Below, one piece after another: positions 1 through 9,192 of a stretch of DNA of 64,000 nucleotides. Both the position numbers and the translations under genes were made by a program. Numbering within the stretch: the first letter of the stretch is position 1; each line of letters begins with the position of its first letter. The stretch spans positions 2,418,001 through 2,482,000 of the forward strand of contig NZ_CP041660.1 in assembly GCF_007289895.1 (NCBI RefSeq). Direction: 5' to 3'. The notes under the pieces were generated by a model, which made no database searches, was not told the DNA's origin, and saw only the letters and a list, made by a program, of their open reading frames with translations. This DNA is from Catenovulum sediminis. GTDB taxonomy: Bacteria > Pseudomonadota > Gammaproteobacteria > Enterobacterales > Alteromonadaceae.

Positions 1-168
1 ATATTTAGCAAAGTGCAATCGAATCCTGAGCGCACATTCACTTAAATGAGAGAACGATGCTTAGCGAAATATTGAAAGTGTATCGCATGCAATTTTTTTA
101 GCGATTTCTGAACTAAATATAAATTAACGCGTACAATGATGAATATCTTATATTGTACTGGGGTACAC

Positions 169-1794
169 ATGTTCATCACTGCGAATAAACGTAATTATCA
201 AGGACAAGCTTTGTTAGATGCTTTACCCGACGCATCTATATTGGTTTTAAATGGAAATATTGTTTTATCAAATGCACACTTTAAACAAGCGTTTCCTTCA
301 TTGGGCAATAATAAAACAAGTGATACCTCGTTTTTGCAGAAATTAGGTCAGTTTACAAAAACCGCTCATGCGCAAGCCGCGTTTGAATTTAAAGCCGGTG
401 AATGTTACACCTGTAGTCAAAGTGCAATAGATATACTGGGCATTCAGTACCAGCTGTACATTTTAAAACGGGTCAATCAAACATTATTAGACAGTGAATT
501 TTTCTCAGGTTTGTTGAGTTTTTTCAGTGAAGGCATTTTGGTATTTGATTCACATAATAAACTTGTTTTTAAAAATCAGGCGTTGGATGAGCTGATACCC
601 GGCAATAAGTTTAACTTGGGTAAAAATTTAGATTTAACAAAATCGCTAGGCTCAATTAGTACTATCAAAAAATCTGGTCTTGTTGACTACCCGCTGCAAG
701 ATGGCACAGTGCTGTATATCAGTGTGGAGCGATTTACTTTTGAACATCAACGGGAAAAATTTCATGCGATTCTGCTAGGGGATCAAACAGAAGAGCAACA
801 CGAAAAACGACAATTTGAGATGATGAGCCGAGTGGTGAGTAATACCAGTACCTCAGTGTTAATTACTGATACACGTGGCCATGTGGAATATGTAAATCCT
901 GGTTTTGAAAAATTGACGGGTTATACGTTAGAAGAGGTTAAAGGTAAAAAGCCGGGTTCAATACTTCAAAAAGAGCAAACAGACAAACAAACAATAAAGC
1001 GAATATCAGAAAAATTAAAACGCAGAGAAGCATTTTACGAAGAAATTTTAAATTTTGACAAGCAAGGTGTACCTTATTGGATAGTGTTATCAGTTAATCC
1101 AACGTTTAATCATAAAGGCCAGCATACGGGGTTTGTTGGTGTCAGCTCGGATATTCGAGAAATAAAGCGTCAGTCTTTGCAGCAGCTCAGTCAAAAAGAA
1201 GCAATTAGTAAACATTCTGCGGTGATGGAGTTTGAAAGAAATGGTGTGCTAAGAGATTGCAATGCCTATACTTTGGCGCAGTTCGGCGATATTAGCGTAG
1301 TGGACTTTTCTACTTTAGTGCAAAACATTAAAGAGCATTTAGACGCAAAGCAACTAGCGCTTGTAGAAGCCGGACAATCTTCGAATGTTGCGATCAAAAC
1401 TAATTATCAGGGAAAAGATATCACTTTTGACTGCATTATTACGCCCACTCTTGACTTAAAAGGTTCAGTAGACAAATACGTTGTTTTTGGTACCAATGTG
1501 TCCCAGCGTAACCTAGTAATAGAAAATACGCACAGTGCTATGAGCCAAGTTCTGGACAGAATTCAGGACATAGTGACGACGATTAACTCTGTTTCTGAGC
1601 AAACTAATTTGTTAGCGCTAAACGCGGCAATAGAAGCGGCAAGAGCTGGGGAAGCGGGGCGGGGCTTTGCTGTGGTCGCCGATGAGGTGAGAACCTTAGC
1701 AAAAAGCTCAACAGAAGCCGCTACGCAAATAGGGACATTAATTGAAGAAACACAAGTACATGTTGATGGTTTATCGACATTTTTAGCTAAATAA
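169..1794 (+). CDS. Soluble PAS-domain methyl-accepting chemotaxis protein
   Basis: Cytoplasmic chemoreceptor expected to signal to CheA/CheW. No membrane segment is visible. PAS-like segments fill the first three quarters; the clearest starts near residue 225 (motif [20 protein letters not shown]) and ends with the usual SSDIREIKR. The MCP signalling tip ([19 protein letters not shown], then [15 protein letters not shown]) begins only about 65 residues from the C-terminus, so the helical hairpin is very short, as in minimal Aer-like receptors. The start at 169 is chosen because GGGG lies 5 bases upstream; an in-frame ATG at 136 would add 11 residues but has no ribosome-binding site. The ligand is unknown; PAS receptors often sense redox or small ligands (inference). 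Confidence 0.85.
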   Translation: MFITANKRNYQGQALLDALPDASILVLNGNIVLSNAHFKQAFPSLGNNKTSDTSFLQKLGQFTKTAHAQAAFEFKAGECYTCSQSAIDILGIQYQLYILKRVNQTLLDSEFFSGLLSFFSEGILVFDSHNKLVFKNQALDELIPGNKFNLGKNLDLTKSLGSISTIKKSGLVDYPLQDGTVLYISVERFTFEHQREKFHAILLGDQTEEQHEKRQFEMMSRVVSNTSTSVLITDTRGHVEYVNPGFEKLTGYTLEEVKGKKPGSILQKEQTDKQTIKRISEKLKRREAFYEEILNFDKQGVPYWIVLSVNPTFNHKGQHTGFVGVSSDIREIKRQSLQQLSQKEAISKHSAVMEFERNGVLRDCNAYTLAQFGDISVVDFSTLVQNIKEHLDAKQLALVEAGQSSNVAIKTNYQGKDITFDCIITPTLDLKGSVDKYVVFGTNVSQRNLVIENTHSAMSQVLDRIQDIVTTINSVSEQTNLLALNAAIEAARAGEAGRGFAVVADEVRTLAKSSTEAATQIGTLIEETQVHVDGLSTFLAK

Positions 1795-1839
1795 TAGTTT
1801 CAATTAATATTTGACTATGCTTAATAGGGTGCGTTCCTG

Positions 1840-2469
1840 TTAATGCTCGTCATTATATTGATATAGTTGATATTTACTTTGACCGGCTGTTTGGGATTTC
1901 AGCAGTTTCCAACTGCTGGGTAAAGTAAGTTGCGCTAGTTCATTTTCATATTCTAGGTAAATTAAACCTTGTTTAGCAATATAGTTATTTTCAGTCACTA
2001 ATCTGCAGGTTTTTTCTAATAACCCTTGCCTAAAAGGCGGGTCGATAAAAATAATATCGTAAGATTCTGCGCTATTGTGGGTCTGCAAATAGTCTAATGT
2101 ATCCGTTTGCACAACGGCTGCCGCAGAGGGCGGCAATCCTTTTAGATTACTCAAATTTGCTTTTAATGAGACAGCAGCCGCTTTAGATTTTTCCAGTAAA
2201 GTGGCATAGCGAGCACCGCGAGATAAGGCTTCAAACGAAAGCGAACCTGAGCCTGCATAACAGTCCAGTACGCGACTTTCAGCCACCTCAAACATTAACC
2301 AGTTGAATAAGGTTTCTTTCACTCTATCCGTTGTGGGGCGCAAGCCGGGTAAATCTGCAACAGATAACTTGCGGCCTTTCCATTGTCCAGCGATAATTCG
2401 TACAAAACCGGCAGAAAGAGCAGGTTTCATATTTGCTTTATTTTGTCTGCGCGTTGGGCGTGATACCAT
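1840..2469 (-). CDS. rsmD: 16S rRNA (guanine-966-N2)-methyltransferase RsmD
   Basis: Methylates G966 of 16S rRNA in the 30S subunit using S-adenosylmethionine. The 209-residue length fits the family. Visible motifs are the start of the fold (IIAGQWKGRKL), LRPTTDRVKETLFNWL, the SAM-binding motif VLDCYAGSGSLSFEALSRGA and the catalytic motif DPPF. It is divergent from ftsY across an 81-bp gap, the arrangement usual in gammaproteobacteria. The N-terminus carries about 20 extra basic residues; a second Met lies at residue 14, so the start could be slightly downstream. Confidence 0.95.
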   Translation of the reverse strand: MVSRPTRRQNKANMKPALSAGFVRIIAGQWKGRKLSVADLPGLRPTTDRVKETLFNWLMFEVAESRVLDCYAGSGSLSFEALSRGARYATLLEKSKAAAVSLKANLSNLKGLPPSAAAVVQTDTLDYLQTHNSAESYDIIFIDPPFRQGLLEKTCRLVTENNYIAKQGLIYLEYENELAQLTLPSSWKLLKSQTAGQSKYQLYQYNDEH

Positions 2470-2550
2470 AACAAACCTAAGTTAACAGTTTCTTTAATAT
2501 TTAATTGTACAGCAATCTGCTCTGCGATTTCAGAAGAGAATTAAATTTAC

Positions 2551-3990
2551 ATGAGCGAAAAAAAAGGTTTATTCGGCTGGTTTGGCCGCAAAAACAAAAA
2601 AACGGAAGCGTCTCAGGACGAACAACAGCCTGCTGTCTCTCACGACAGTGTAGAAGAGAGTCGTAATTTAAAAAACACAGAAAGCGCGTTAGAAGACGCA
2701 TTAGAAGGCGCATTAGATAGCAGTTCAAAAAGCAGCGACACTAAAGTCGAACCTGTTGCAGAAACAATGGGCGCCGAAGAAAATCTTCAGCAATCGCATG
2801 TAGCTGAAATAGACATAGCTGAAAAAGCTGACCTAGCGGCTGAGGAGAAATCAGCGAGCGAAACGACAGAGCAGAACAGCAGTGTGGCAATTGCATCGAA
2901 TGACACTGCATCGAATGACACTGCAACGAATGACACTGCATCGAATGACACTGGATTGACTGAACAAGCGTTAGAAATACAAACAACCGCGGCTTCTAGT
3001 GAAACTCAGACACATGACGCTGGACAGCCAGAACCCCAAGAAAAACCTAAAAAAGGTTTATTTGCTCGTTTAAAGGCCAGTTTATCGCGCACTAAAGAGT
3101 CAATCGGTAGTGGCTTGTTTAGTTTATTCAAAGGCAAAACAATAGATGACGAGTTATATGAAGACTTGGAAACTCAATTGTTGATGGCAGATGTCGGGAT
3201 TGACACAACAACTCGTATTATTGACTCGGTTACGCAATCGGCTGAACGTAAACAATTGAAAGATGCAGAATCGCTATACACTGTTGTAAAAGACAAGATG
3301 CGGGATATTTTGGGGAGCGTTAACGAGCCACTTATACCAGAGCATTCAGAAGACGGGCCTTTTGTTATATTGATGGTCGGTGTTAATGGGGTGGGTAAAA
3401 CAACCACTATAGGTAAACTCGCTAAAAAATACCAGCAGCAGGGAAAATCTGTGATGTTAGCAGCAGGCGATACGTTCCGCGCAGCGGCTGTCGAACAATT
3501 ACAAGTTTGGGGACAAAGAAATGATATTCCAGTGGTCGCCCAGCATACAGGTGCAGACAGTGCATCCGTTTTGTATGATGCATTTGCTTCTGCAAAATCT
3601 AAAAACTGTGATGTTTTGATTGCAGATACGGCAGGGCGGTTACAGAACAAATCGCATTTAATGGAAGAGTTGAAAAAGATTGTTCGGGTGATGAAAAAAA
3701 TAGATGCTAAAGCGCCGCATGAAGTTATGTTGGTGTTGGATGCAGCGACCGGGCAAAATGCTATCAGTCAAACAAAGCTGTTCCGAGAAGCGGTAGGATT
3801 AACTGGGATAACTTTGACCAAGTTAGACGGCACCGCGAAGGGTGGTATTATTTTCGCTTTAGCCGATCAATTTAAAGTCCCAATCCGCTATATCGGGGTG
3901 GGTGAAGGTATTGATGATTTAAGAGACTTTGACGCAGATGATTTTATCGATGCGTTGTTTGAGCAGGAATCACAGGAACAAGCACAATAA
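2551..3990 (+). CDS. ftsY: Signal recognition particle receptor FtsY
   Basis: SRP-receptor GTPase that docks ribosome-nascent-chain/SRP complexes at the inner membrane for co-translational insertion. Residues 1 to about 165 form an acidic A domain with a basic start (MSEKKGLFGWFGRKNKK) and a four-fold SNDTA-type repeat. A second amphipathic lead-in (KKGLFARLKASLSRTKES) opens the N domain, and the G domain follows with GVNGVGKTTTIGKLAKK near residue 275, DTAGRL near 360 and TKLDGTAKGG near 427. It is the first gene of ftsY-ftsE-ftsX, 12 bp before ftsE. The 479-residue length is within the variable gammaproteobacterial range, which depends on the acidic domain. Confidence 0.97.
   Translation: MSEKKGLFGWFGRKNKKTEASQDEQQPAVSHDSVEESRNLKNTESALEDALEGALDSSSKSSDTKVEPVAETMGAEENLQQSHVAEIDIAEKADLAAEEKSASETTEQNSSVAIASNDTASNDTATNDTASNDTGLTEQALEIQTTAASSETQTHDAGQPEPQEKPKKGLFARLKASLSRTKESIGSGLFSLFKGKTIDDELYEDLETQLLMADVGIDTTTRIIDSVTQSAERKQLKDAESLYTVVKDKMRDILGSVNEPLIPEHSEDGPFVILMVGVNGVGKTTTIGKLAKKYQQQGKSVMLAAGDTFRAAAVEQLQVWGQRNDIPVVAQHTGADSASVLYDAFASAKSKNCDVLIADTAGRLQNKSHLMEELKKIVRVMKKIDAKAPHEVMLVLDAATGQNAISQTKLFREAVGLTGITLTKLDGTAKGGIIFALADQFKVPIRYIGVGEGIDDLRDFDADDFIDALFEQESQEQAQ
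2893..2952 (+). repeat. Four tandem 15-bp repeats inside ftsY
   Basis: Four head-to-tail copies of GCATCGAATGACACT (2893, 2908, 2923, 2938). Copy 3 has one base change (GCAACG...). Each copy encodes Ala-Ser/Thr-Asn-Asp-Thr in the disordered acidic A domain of FtsY. The unit is a multiple of three, so copy-number change would not break the frame. Confidence 0.95.
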
Positions 3991-4002
3991 GGCAGGAACA
4001 GG

Positions 4003-4692
4003 ATGATTCGATTTGAGCAGGTATCCAAGACGTATCCGGGCGGACATCAGGCGTTACAAAAAATCAGCTTTCATATAGAAGCGGGTGAAATGGCGTTTTT
4101 AACCGGTCACTCGGGTGCAGGCAAGAGTACCTTGCTTAAATTAATATCCATTATGGAGCGCCCTTCTGTTGGGCATGTTTTTATCAACGGGCATGACCTA
4201 AGTGCGATAGGGCCGCGCAAAGTACCTTATGTAAGACGCGATATCGGCATGATTTTTCAGAATCACCGATTATTAAAAGAAAACTCCGTATTTGATAATG
4301 TTGCGCTGCCGCTGGTCATTGAAGGCTATGGACTAAAGGAAATTCGAAAACGCGTTCATACCGCGTTGGATAAGGTGGGATTGTTAGATAAAGAGCGATA
4401 TTACCCTCACATGTTATCTGGGGGCGAGCAGCAAAGAGTCGGAATTGCACGCGCTGTGGTCAATACCCCGCCAATTTTATTAGCTGATGAACCGACTGGT
4501 AATTTAGATCCCAAATTATCTTTGGATATTATGCGTTTATTTGAAGATTTCAATAGTGTCGGGACCTCCGTCTTAATTGCAACGCATGATCTCGGTTTAA
4601 TTGCGAGAATGAAATATCGCACATTAACTCTTAAAAAAGGCCGTATGGCGGAAGATGGGCTGACTGATAATGGACACGGAGAACTGTTATGA
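4003..4692 (+). CDS. ftsE: Cell-division ABC ATPase FtsE
   Basis: ATP-binding partner of FtsX; the FtsEX complex controls periplasmic amidase activation (through EnvC-type activators) at the septum. The 229-residue protein has a canonical Walker A (GHSGAGKSTLLKL), Q-loop (IFQNHRLL), signature LSGGEQQR, Walker B ILLADEPTGNLD and H-loop ATHD. The start has AGG close upstream, and the stop overlaps the ftsX start as ATGA, indicating translational coupling. Confidence 0.97.
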   Translation: MIRFEQVSKTYPGGHQALQKISFHIEAGEMAFLTGHSGAGKSTLLKLISIMERPSVGHVFINGHDLSAIGPRKVPYVRRDIGMIFQNHRLLKENSVFDNVALPLVIEGYGLKEIRKRVHTALDKVGLLDKERYYPHMLSGGEQQRVGIARAVVNTPPILLADEPTGNLDPKLSLDIMRLFEDFNSVGTSVLIATHDLGLIARMKYRTLTLKKGRMAEDGLTDNGHGELL

Positions 4693-5678
4693 GTTTGTTG
4701 TTTAAACAAAGAAATCCAAAGGGTGCAAGTCAAAGAAAACTCGGTCTAATCGGCCGGGTGGTTGGGGTTATCGTTTCAAATATCCGTCAAATATTAACCG
4801 CATTAGGTGAAATATGGCGTGATCCGGTTCCATCTATCCTAACGGTTGCGGTATTGGGTGTCAGTTTGACATTGCCATCTGTCATGTATGTGGTCGTTAA
4901 AAATGCAGAGCAAGTGGAGCAGCACTGGCAAAATGCAGCTGAAATTTCACTGTTTTTACAACAGGATTTAACCAGTCAGCAATTATCAACCTTTGTAAAG
5001 CAAATTGAGTTGCATGCTCAAGTTGAAAAAATTCAACTTATTTCGGCAGATGATGCACTGCAGGAGTTTGAGCAGTTATCCGGTTTTGGTGGCGCATTGC
5101 AAATGTTAGATAAAAACCCGTTACCTAACGTATTGCTGGTAACCCCGATGCAAGAGTATGCATCAGCCAGTGCGGCTGCAGATTTATTGCTAGAGTTTGA
5201 ACAAATGAGAGAGGTTGACTTTGGCAAGTTAGATATTGAGTGGCTGCGAAGGCTAAATTCAGTACTGCAATTAATTAAAGATACGATGGGCAGTCTAACG
5301 ATACTTTTATGTGCATCGGTTGTTTTAATCGTTGGTAATACCATTCGACTATCAATTATTAACCGCAAAGAAGAAATTGAAGTACTCAAGCTGGTGGGCG
5401 CGACAGACGCATTTATTCAAAGGCCTTTTTTATTTACGGGGTTATGGTATGGCTTTTTTGGCGGCATTATCGCTTGGCTTAGCATTGAAATTATGCTGTT
5501 TTATTTGTCGGGCTCGATCGCAACAATTGCAGATTTATACCAGTCAAACTTTAAATTAACGGGCTTAAATGTCAGAGAAATGCTTAATTTGCTGCTTATC
5601 AGTATGTCACTGGGGTTAATCGGTTCATTTTTAGTGGTTAGAAAGCAAATTAAACTGATAGAGCCTGATACCGCTTAA
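4689..5678 (+). CDS. ftsX: Cell-division membrane protein FtsX
   Basis: Permease-like partner of FtsE. The 329-residue protein has an N-terminal cytoplasmic tail, a first membrane segment near residues 50-75 and a periplasmic loop. Three C-terminal membrane segments follow around the ...NTIRLSIINRKEEIEVLKLV motif, characteristic of FtsX. It overlaps ftsE by 4 bp. In many gammaproteobacteria rpoH is next; here the operon ends at a terminator 65 bp downstream and the next gene is convergent. Confidence 0.96.
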   Translation: MSLLFKQRNPKGASQRKLGLIGRVVGVIVSNIRQILTALGEIWRDPVPSILTVAVLGVSLTLPSVMYVVVKNAEQVEQHWQNAAEISLFLQQDLTSQQLSTFVKQIELHAQVEKIQLISADDALQEFEQLSGFGGALQMLDKNPLPNVLLVTPMQEYASASAAADLLLEFEQMREVDFGKLDIEWLRRLNSVLQLIKDTMGSLTILLCASVVLIVGNTIRLSIINRKEEIEVLKLVGATDAFIQRPFLFTGLWYGFFGGIIAWLSIEIMLFYLSGSIATIADLYQSNFKLTGLNVREMLNLLLISMSLGLIGSFLVVRKQIKLIEPDTA

Positions 5679-5743
5679 TCGCTGAGTACAAAAATTTATA
5701 AAATAACAAGTGATGCGCAATTTAGATAAACTAATCTATAAAA

Positions 5744-5768
5744 AAAAGGGATGCTTAACATCCCTTTT
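5744..5768. terminator. Bidirectional intrinsic terminator
   Basis: Perfect 10-bp stem AAAAGGGATG / CATCCCTTTT with a 5-base loop. A-tracts on one side and T-tracts on the other let it serve both converging units, ftsYEX on plus and the DUF481 gene on minus. Confidence 0.9.
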
Positions 5769-5789
5769 ATTGACTCATTCATTATAGTT

Positions 5790-6530
5790 TTAGAATAGAT
5801 AGACGACCGTAATACTGGTGGTTGTATCTGTCTTTTCTTTACCGACTTTAACGTCACTGTTATGGGTGATGGTATAAGCCGCTTTCATACTTAGGTTGCC
5901 CATTAAGTTTGCACTCACGGCGGTTTCAGATTTACTGCGGGTGTTTTGTCCGCTTTCTAGCGCTGCTTCGGTGCTGAGTTTCTGGCTGAATCTAGCATTG
6001 TCACTCAATTTATACTGATATGTAGCCGCTAAGCGAAGTACTGCAGATTCTTCTTTATCACCCTCTTCGAGTTTACTGAAAGTGTAACCCGGACCAATAT
6101 TATAGTTTAGAAATGAATGTTCATTACTAAAGAGTTGGTCTGAATAACCCACTGCTACCGTACTTTGATATTCAAAGCCACTGAATTTATCATCTTCATA
6201 ACTTGCATAGACGAATAATGCGGCGTTTTCAGCATTGAGTTTGTAGTCACCCTGACCTGAAACGAAAACTTTTTGTGCTGTGGTTTGGCTGACTTTTGTG
6301 CCGTTTACTTCAACCTCATCTTTCTTGTAAAGCGCGTCGAGCTGATACTGATTTTTCCAGTTTTCTAAATCGTGGGTAATGCCAACTTTACCTTTTAGAG
6401 AGGTAGTTTCCGTATTGCCTGATGTTGTAATGACACCTAACTCAACTTCGCCTTCCAAAGGTGCTTTGGCGTGGGCGGTTAATGACGCACAGATTAAACA
6501 GGCTAGTGAAGTAAGTTTAAATGTACTCAA
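5790..6530 (-). CDS. DUF481 outer-membrane beta-barrel protein (YdiY-like)
   Basis: The signal peptide (MSTFKLTSLACLICASLTAHA) is followed by the GEVELGVITTSGNTETTS motif that is the hallmark of DUF481 (salt-induced outer membrane protein family). Alternating strands follow to an aromatic C-terminal residue (VVYLF), typical of a BAM-assembled barrel. It is 246 residues long. The start codon is TTG with AGGAA upstream. The function of the family is not settled; it is thought to be an outer-membrane protein, in some species osmotically regulated. It shares a terminator with ftsX and lies downstream of the MscS gene on the same strand (27 bp), possibly co-transcribed. Confidence 0.85.
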   Translation of the reverse strand: MSTFKLTSLACLICASLTAHAKAPLEGEVELGVITTSGNTETTSLKGKVGITHDLENWKNQYQLDALYKKDEVEVNGTKVSQTTAQKVFVSGQGDYKLNAENAALFVYASYEDDKFSGFEYQSTVAVGYSDQLFSNEHSFLNYNIGPGYTFSKLEEGDKEESAVLRLAATYQYKLSDNARFSQKLSTEAALESGQNTRSKSETAVSANLMGNLSMKAAYTITHNSDVKVGKEKTDTTTSITVVYLF

Positions 6531-6557
6531 AATTAAATTTCCTATTGTTTATATTGG

Positions 6558-7379
6558 TTAAGATTTTTCTGAATGCAAGTGTACATCCATTTGTGGAAAT
6601 GGAATGGCGATATCGTTGCGCTCTAACTCTATTTTAATGGTTTTGTTCAAATCATAAAATACAGTCCAGTAATCTGCGGTATTAACCCACGAGCGTACGT
6701 TAAAGTTAACAGAGGAATCAGCCAATGCAGCTACGCCAACGGTAAAGTCTTTATCCTGTAATACCAGTTCATGTTTGCTTAAAATATCGCGCAACACGGA
6801 TTCTGTTTTTTGCAGGTCTGCTTCATACGAAACACCCACGACCAGATCTAAGCGGCGAATATCATGGCGTGAATAGTTGGTAATGGGCGAGCCAGTCACT
6901 TGTGCATTGGGCACGACTACATATTTATTATCAGGTGTCGTTAGCACTGTAGAAAAAATTTGAATCTCTTTTACCACGCCAGCGACACCGCCAGCCTCTA
7001 TAAAATCACCGGCTTTGAAAGGTCGGAAAATCGTGATTAATATGCCAGATGCAAAGTTTGATAAAGAACCTTGCAAAGACAAGCCGATTGCTAAACCTGC
7101 GGCACCTAGAATAGCGACAAATGTTGCGGTTTGAATACCCACATGACTTAGAGCTGCGATAATTACAGCCGCGACGACAACCGCATGTATCAAACTACTA
7201 ACAAAAGATGCTACTGCAGCATCAATAGATTTTTTTATCAGGATGTTTTTACAAGCATTAGCGAGGTAGCGTGCTAGTTTAGTACCTAACCAAAGTATCA
7301 GTAAGGCGGTCACCAAACTAATTAGATGATTCAAAAGTAAACCCTGGTTATCTGTAAACCAATCTTTAATGTTTTCCAT
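6558..7379 (-). CDS. mscS: Small-conductance mechanosensitive channel, MscS family
   Basis: Inner-membrane tension-gated channel that releases solutes on hypo-osmotic shock. The 273 residues are close to E. coli MscS (286). Three N-terminal hydrophobic segments precede the pore-lining helix (AAGLAIGLSLQGSLSNFASG). The beta domain (FKAGDFIEAGGVAGVVKEI) and the family motif VPNAQV follow. A strong AAGGAG lies 5 bases upstream of the ATG. The DUF481 gene downstream on the same strand may respond to the same osmotic conditions (inference). Confidence 0.93.
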   Translation of the reverse strand: MENIKDWFTDNQGLLLNHLISLVTALLILWLGTKLARYLANACKNILIKKSIDAAVASFVSSLIHAVVVAAVIIAALSHVGIQTATFVAILGAAGLAIGLSLQGSLSNFASGILITIFRPFKAGDFIEAGGVAGVVKEIQIFSTVLTTPDNKYVVVPNAQVTGSPITNYSRHDIRRLDLVVGVSYEADLQKTESVLRDILSKHELVLQDKDFTVGVAALADSSVNFNVRSWVNTADYWTVFYDLNKTIKIELERNDIAIPFPQMDVHLHSEKS

Positions 7380-7594
7380 TTTTGCTCCTTAAAATGTATG
7401 AAGGGAAAGCAATACAGTTTTGTATTTAAGTTTAAAAAATGACTGCTCCAGCTATAATCAAAATAATAGCTTTATTTTTTCTGATCTGCTGATACAGGAT
7501 AGCGCTTAAAAAGGATCATTATATGACAGAGAAATTCACTTATCTGAGTGATTTTTCTGCATATAACTGTATCATACGCAAAGATTGGAAAATA

Positions 7595-7610
7595 TGTGTA
7601 ACAAATCACA
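7595..7610. promoter_or_regulatory. Candidate CRP-binding site in the crp leader
   Basis: TGTGT-AACAAA-TCACA matches the CRP consensus TGTGA-N6-TCACA with one mismatch. It lies 27 bp upstream of the chosen crp start, a position that fits autoregulation, as known for E. coli crp. The site is seen in the sequence; its use is inferred. Confidence 0.55.
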
Positions 7611-7636
7611 TCAGAATAAAAAAAAGAGAGCCGCTT

Positions 7637-8269
7637 ATGAGTATGCCATACCATGTAGCAAATGATGAAGAGCTACAAGCATTTATCAAGCATTGTAATC
7701 GTCGCCGTTACCCAGCCAAAAGTACCATCATAAATGCAGGTGATAATCCGGATGCACTTTATTTGCTACTGGATGGTTCAGTGTCCGTCAGCATCGAAAG
7801 TGATGAGGGGCGTGAATTGATACTTGCTTACCTTAACCCTGGGGAGTTTTATGGTGAGATGGGGTTATTTGATGGTCAAGTCCGCAGTGCTTTCGTGCGC
7901 GCCAGAACCGATTGTGAAGTTGCGGAAATCAGTTATGACAAATTTCGTCAATTAGTAGCCCAAGACGCGAATATATTATTTCGAGTATCAGAACAATTGG
8001 CGCTGCGCCTGCGGGATACCTCACGTAAAGTAGTCGATCTGGCCTTTTTAGATGTTACGGGCAGAGTTGCCGCCGCGTTGTTGGATTTATCTAAGCAACC
8101 CGATGCAATGACACATCCGGACGGTATGCAAATTAAAGTAACCAGACAAGAACTTGGGCGAATAGTGGGCTGCTCGCGGGAAATGGTTGGACGCGTATTA
8201 AAGAATTTAGAGGAGCAGGGACTGATTGAAGCACATGGTAAAACCATGGTCATCTATGGCACACGATAA
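7637..8269 (+). CDS. crp: cAMP receptor protein CRP
   Basis: Global cAMP-dependent transcription regulator. From this start it is 210 residues, exactly the E. coli CRP length. The cAMP pocket motif [10 protein letters not shown] and the RSAFVRA segment are present, and the C-terminal HTH ([20 protein letters not shown]) keeps the DNA-contacting R, E and R residues. The ending [12 protein letters not shown] is nearly identical to the enteric protein. The frame is open upstream to 7523, but ATG 7637 has GAGAG 6 bases before it and gives the family length, so the upstream extension is rejected. Confidence 0.95.
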   Translation: MSMPYHVANDEELQAFIKHCNRRRYPAKSTIINAGDNPDALYLLLDGSVSVSIESDEGRELILAYLNPGEFYGEMGLFDGQVRSAFVRARTDCEVAEISYDKFRQLVAQDANILFRVSEQLALRLRDTSRKVVDLAFLDVTGRVAAALLDLSKQPDAMTHPDGMQIKVTRQELGRIVGCSREMVGRVLKNLEEQGLIEAHGKTMVIYGTR

Positions 8270-8366
8270 AAAAATTGGAATATCGTGAATCAGTTCATTT
8301 ATTTGTTCAGGCTTTGGTTTAGACTAAAAATAATTTGCTGCCCATTTATAAATAAGGAAATGTACA

Positions 8367-9176
8367 ATGACTAAATTTACTGGCTTTTTGGCAATCGCCG
8401 TCGCACTTATAAGTTTCACTTCTCAGGCTAACAATCAAGCGTTTCAAAGCGGTGTTATGGAAGCAACTGGCTTTGGAACTGTTGATATGAGTAAAGTGGC
8501 AAACAAGGTGCAAGCGCGCTTTATGGCCAAAAGAGCAGCTCAAGTGGACGCTCAGCGTAACTTAGCAGAGCAGATTCGCGGTATTCGTTTAACCGCAGGT
8601 ACCACAGTTGAAGATTATGAAGTCACTTCTGATGTGATAGCAACACGCGTTAAAGGCACTTTGGAAGGTGCTTTTATTATCGACTCAAAACTCACCGAAG
8701 AAGACGGGACCTATGTCGCGGAAGTCAAAGTGGGGGTCTGTATGAATGCGCAGTCTAGTCAATGTCGCAATAAACAGAATTTGAAAAAGGCACTAGTTGA
8801 GGTTTACCAGCCTGCAGCGCAAGCCAAAGTTGAAGAGGTCTTTACTGCACCCGTAGAAAACGAGCCGCAAACAGTGCATTCGGCATTTATTTTAGATGCT
8901 AGCAAACAACCCTACACCGCCTCTTTACTGACTAAAGTTTACACCAACGATGGTAAACTGGTTTTATCTTCTAAAGACTTTGAAAGTCACCAAACAAAAT
9001 CACTTGTTTGGAGTGCAAATGCTGCAGAGTTTGATAGTTTTAACCCGAAATTAGTTAAAGTTGAACGCATCGTAAATGGCAGTGATTTAATTATCTCAGA
9101 AAGTGATGCGAAAGCAATATTGGCCAATGTCCAACGACAAGCGATGGATGGTTTATTGGTGATAGTGTCCGAATAA
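8367..9176 (+). CDS. LPP20/FlgP-like periplasmic protein (first gene of envelope operon)
   Basis: Signal peptide of about 21 residues (ending TSQA, no lipobox Cys). An LPP20/FlgP-type domain follows at about residues 28-135, with the diagnostic stretch RAAQVDAQRNLAEQIRGIRL and a later TSDVIATRVKGTLEGA. The C-terminal half (about 165-269) is a separate unassigned domain. In Vibrio, FlgP forms part of the outer-membrane ring of the flagellum; this gene is not in a flagellar locus. It has a paralogue two genes downstream (10508) with the same motif. AAGGA precedes the ATG. It opens an eleven-gene same-strand run with gaps of 16 bp or less up to 21451. The role is inferred as part of an outer-membrane or periplasmic ring. 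Confidence 0.75.
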   Translation: MTKFTGFLAIAVALISFTSQANNQAFQSGVMEATGFGTVDMSKVANKVQARFMAKRAAQVDAQRNLAEQIRGIRLTAGTTVEDYEVTSDVIATRVKGTLEGAFIIDSKLTEEDGTYVAEVKVGVCMNAQSSQCRNKQNLKKALVEVYQPAAQAKVEEVFTAPVENEPQTVHSAFILDASKQPYTASLLTKVYTNDGKLVLSSKDFESHQTKSLVWSANAAEFDSFNPKLVKVERIVNGSDLIISESDAKAILANVQRQAMDGLLVIVSE

Positions 9177-9192
9177 CACGAGGAGTGTGTTT

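Noticed and set aside
2893-2952. Short regular repeats considered as a CRISPR array
   Set aside because: Units are contiguous 15-mers without spacers and are in frame with the FtsY acidic domain.
3174-3650. A 158-residue minus-strand frame inside ftsY
   Set aside because: Antisense shadow of the conserved FtsY NG domain.
7523-7636. N-terminal extension of crp
   Set aside because: It would exceed the 210-residue CRP length; the extension contains the CRP-like DNA site, and a good ribosome-binding site precedes ATG 7637.
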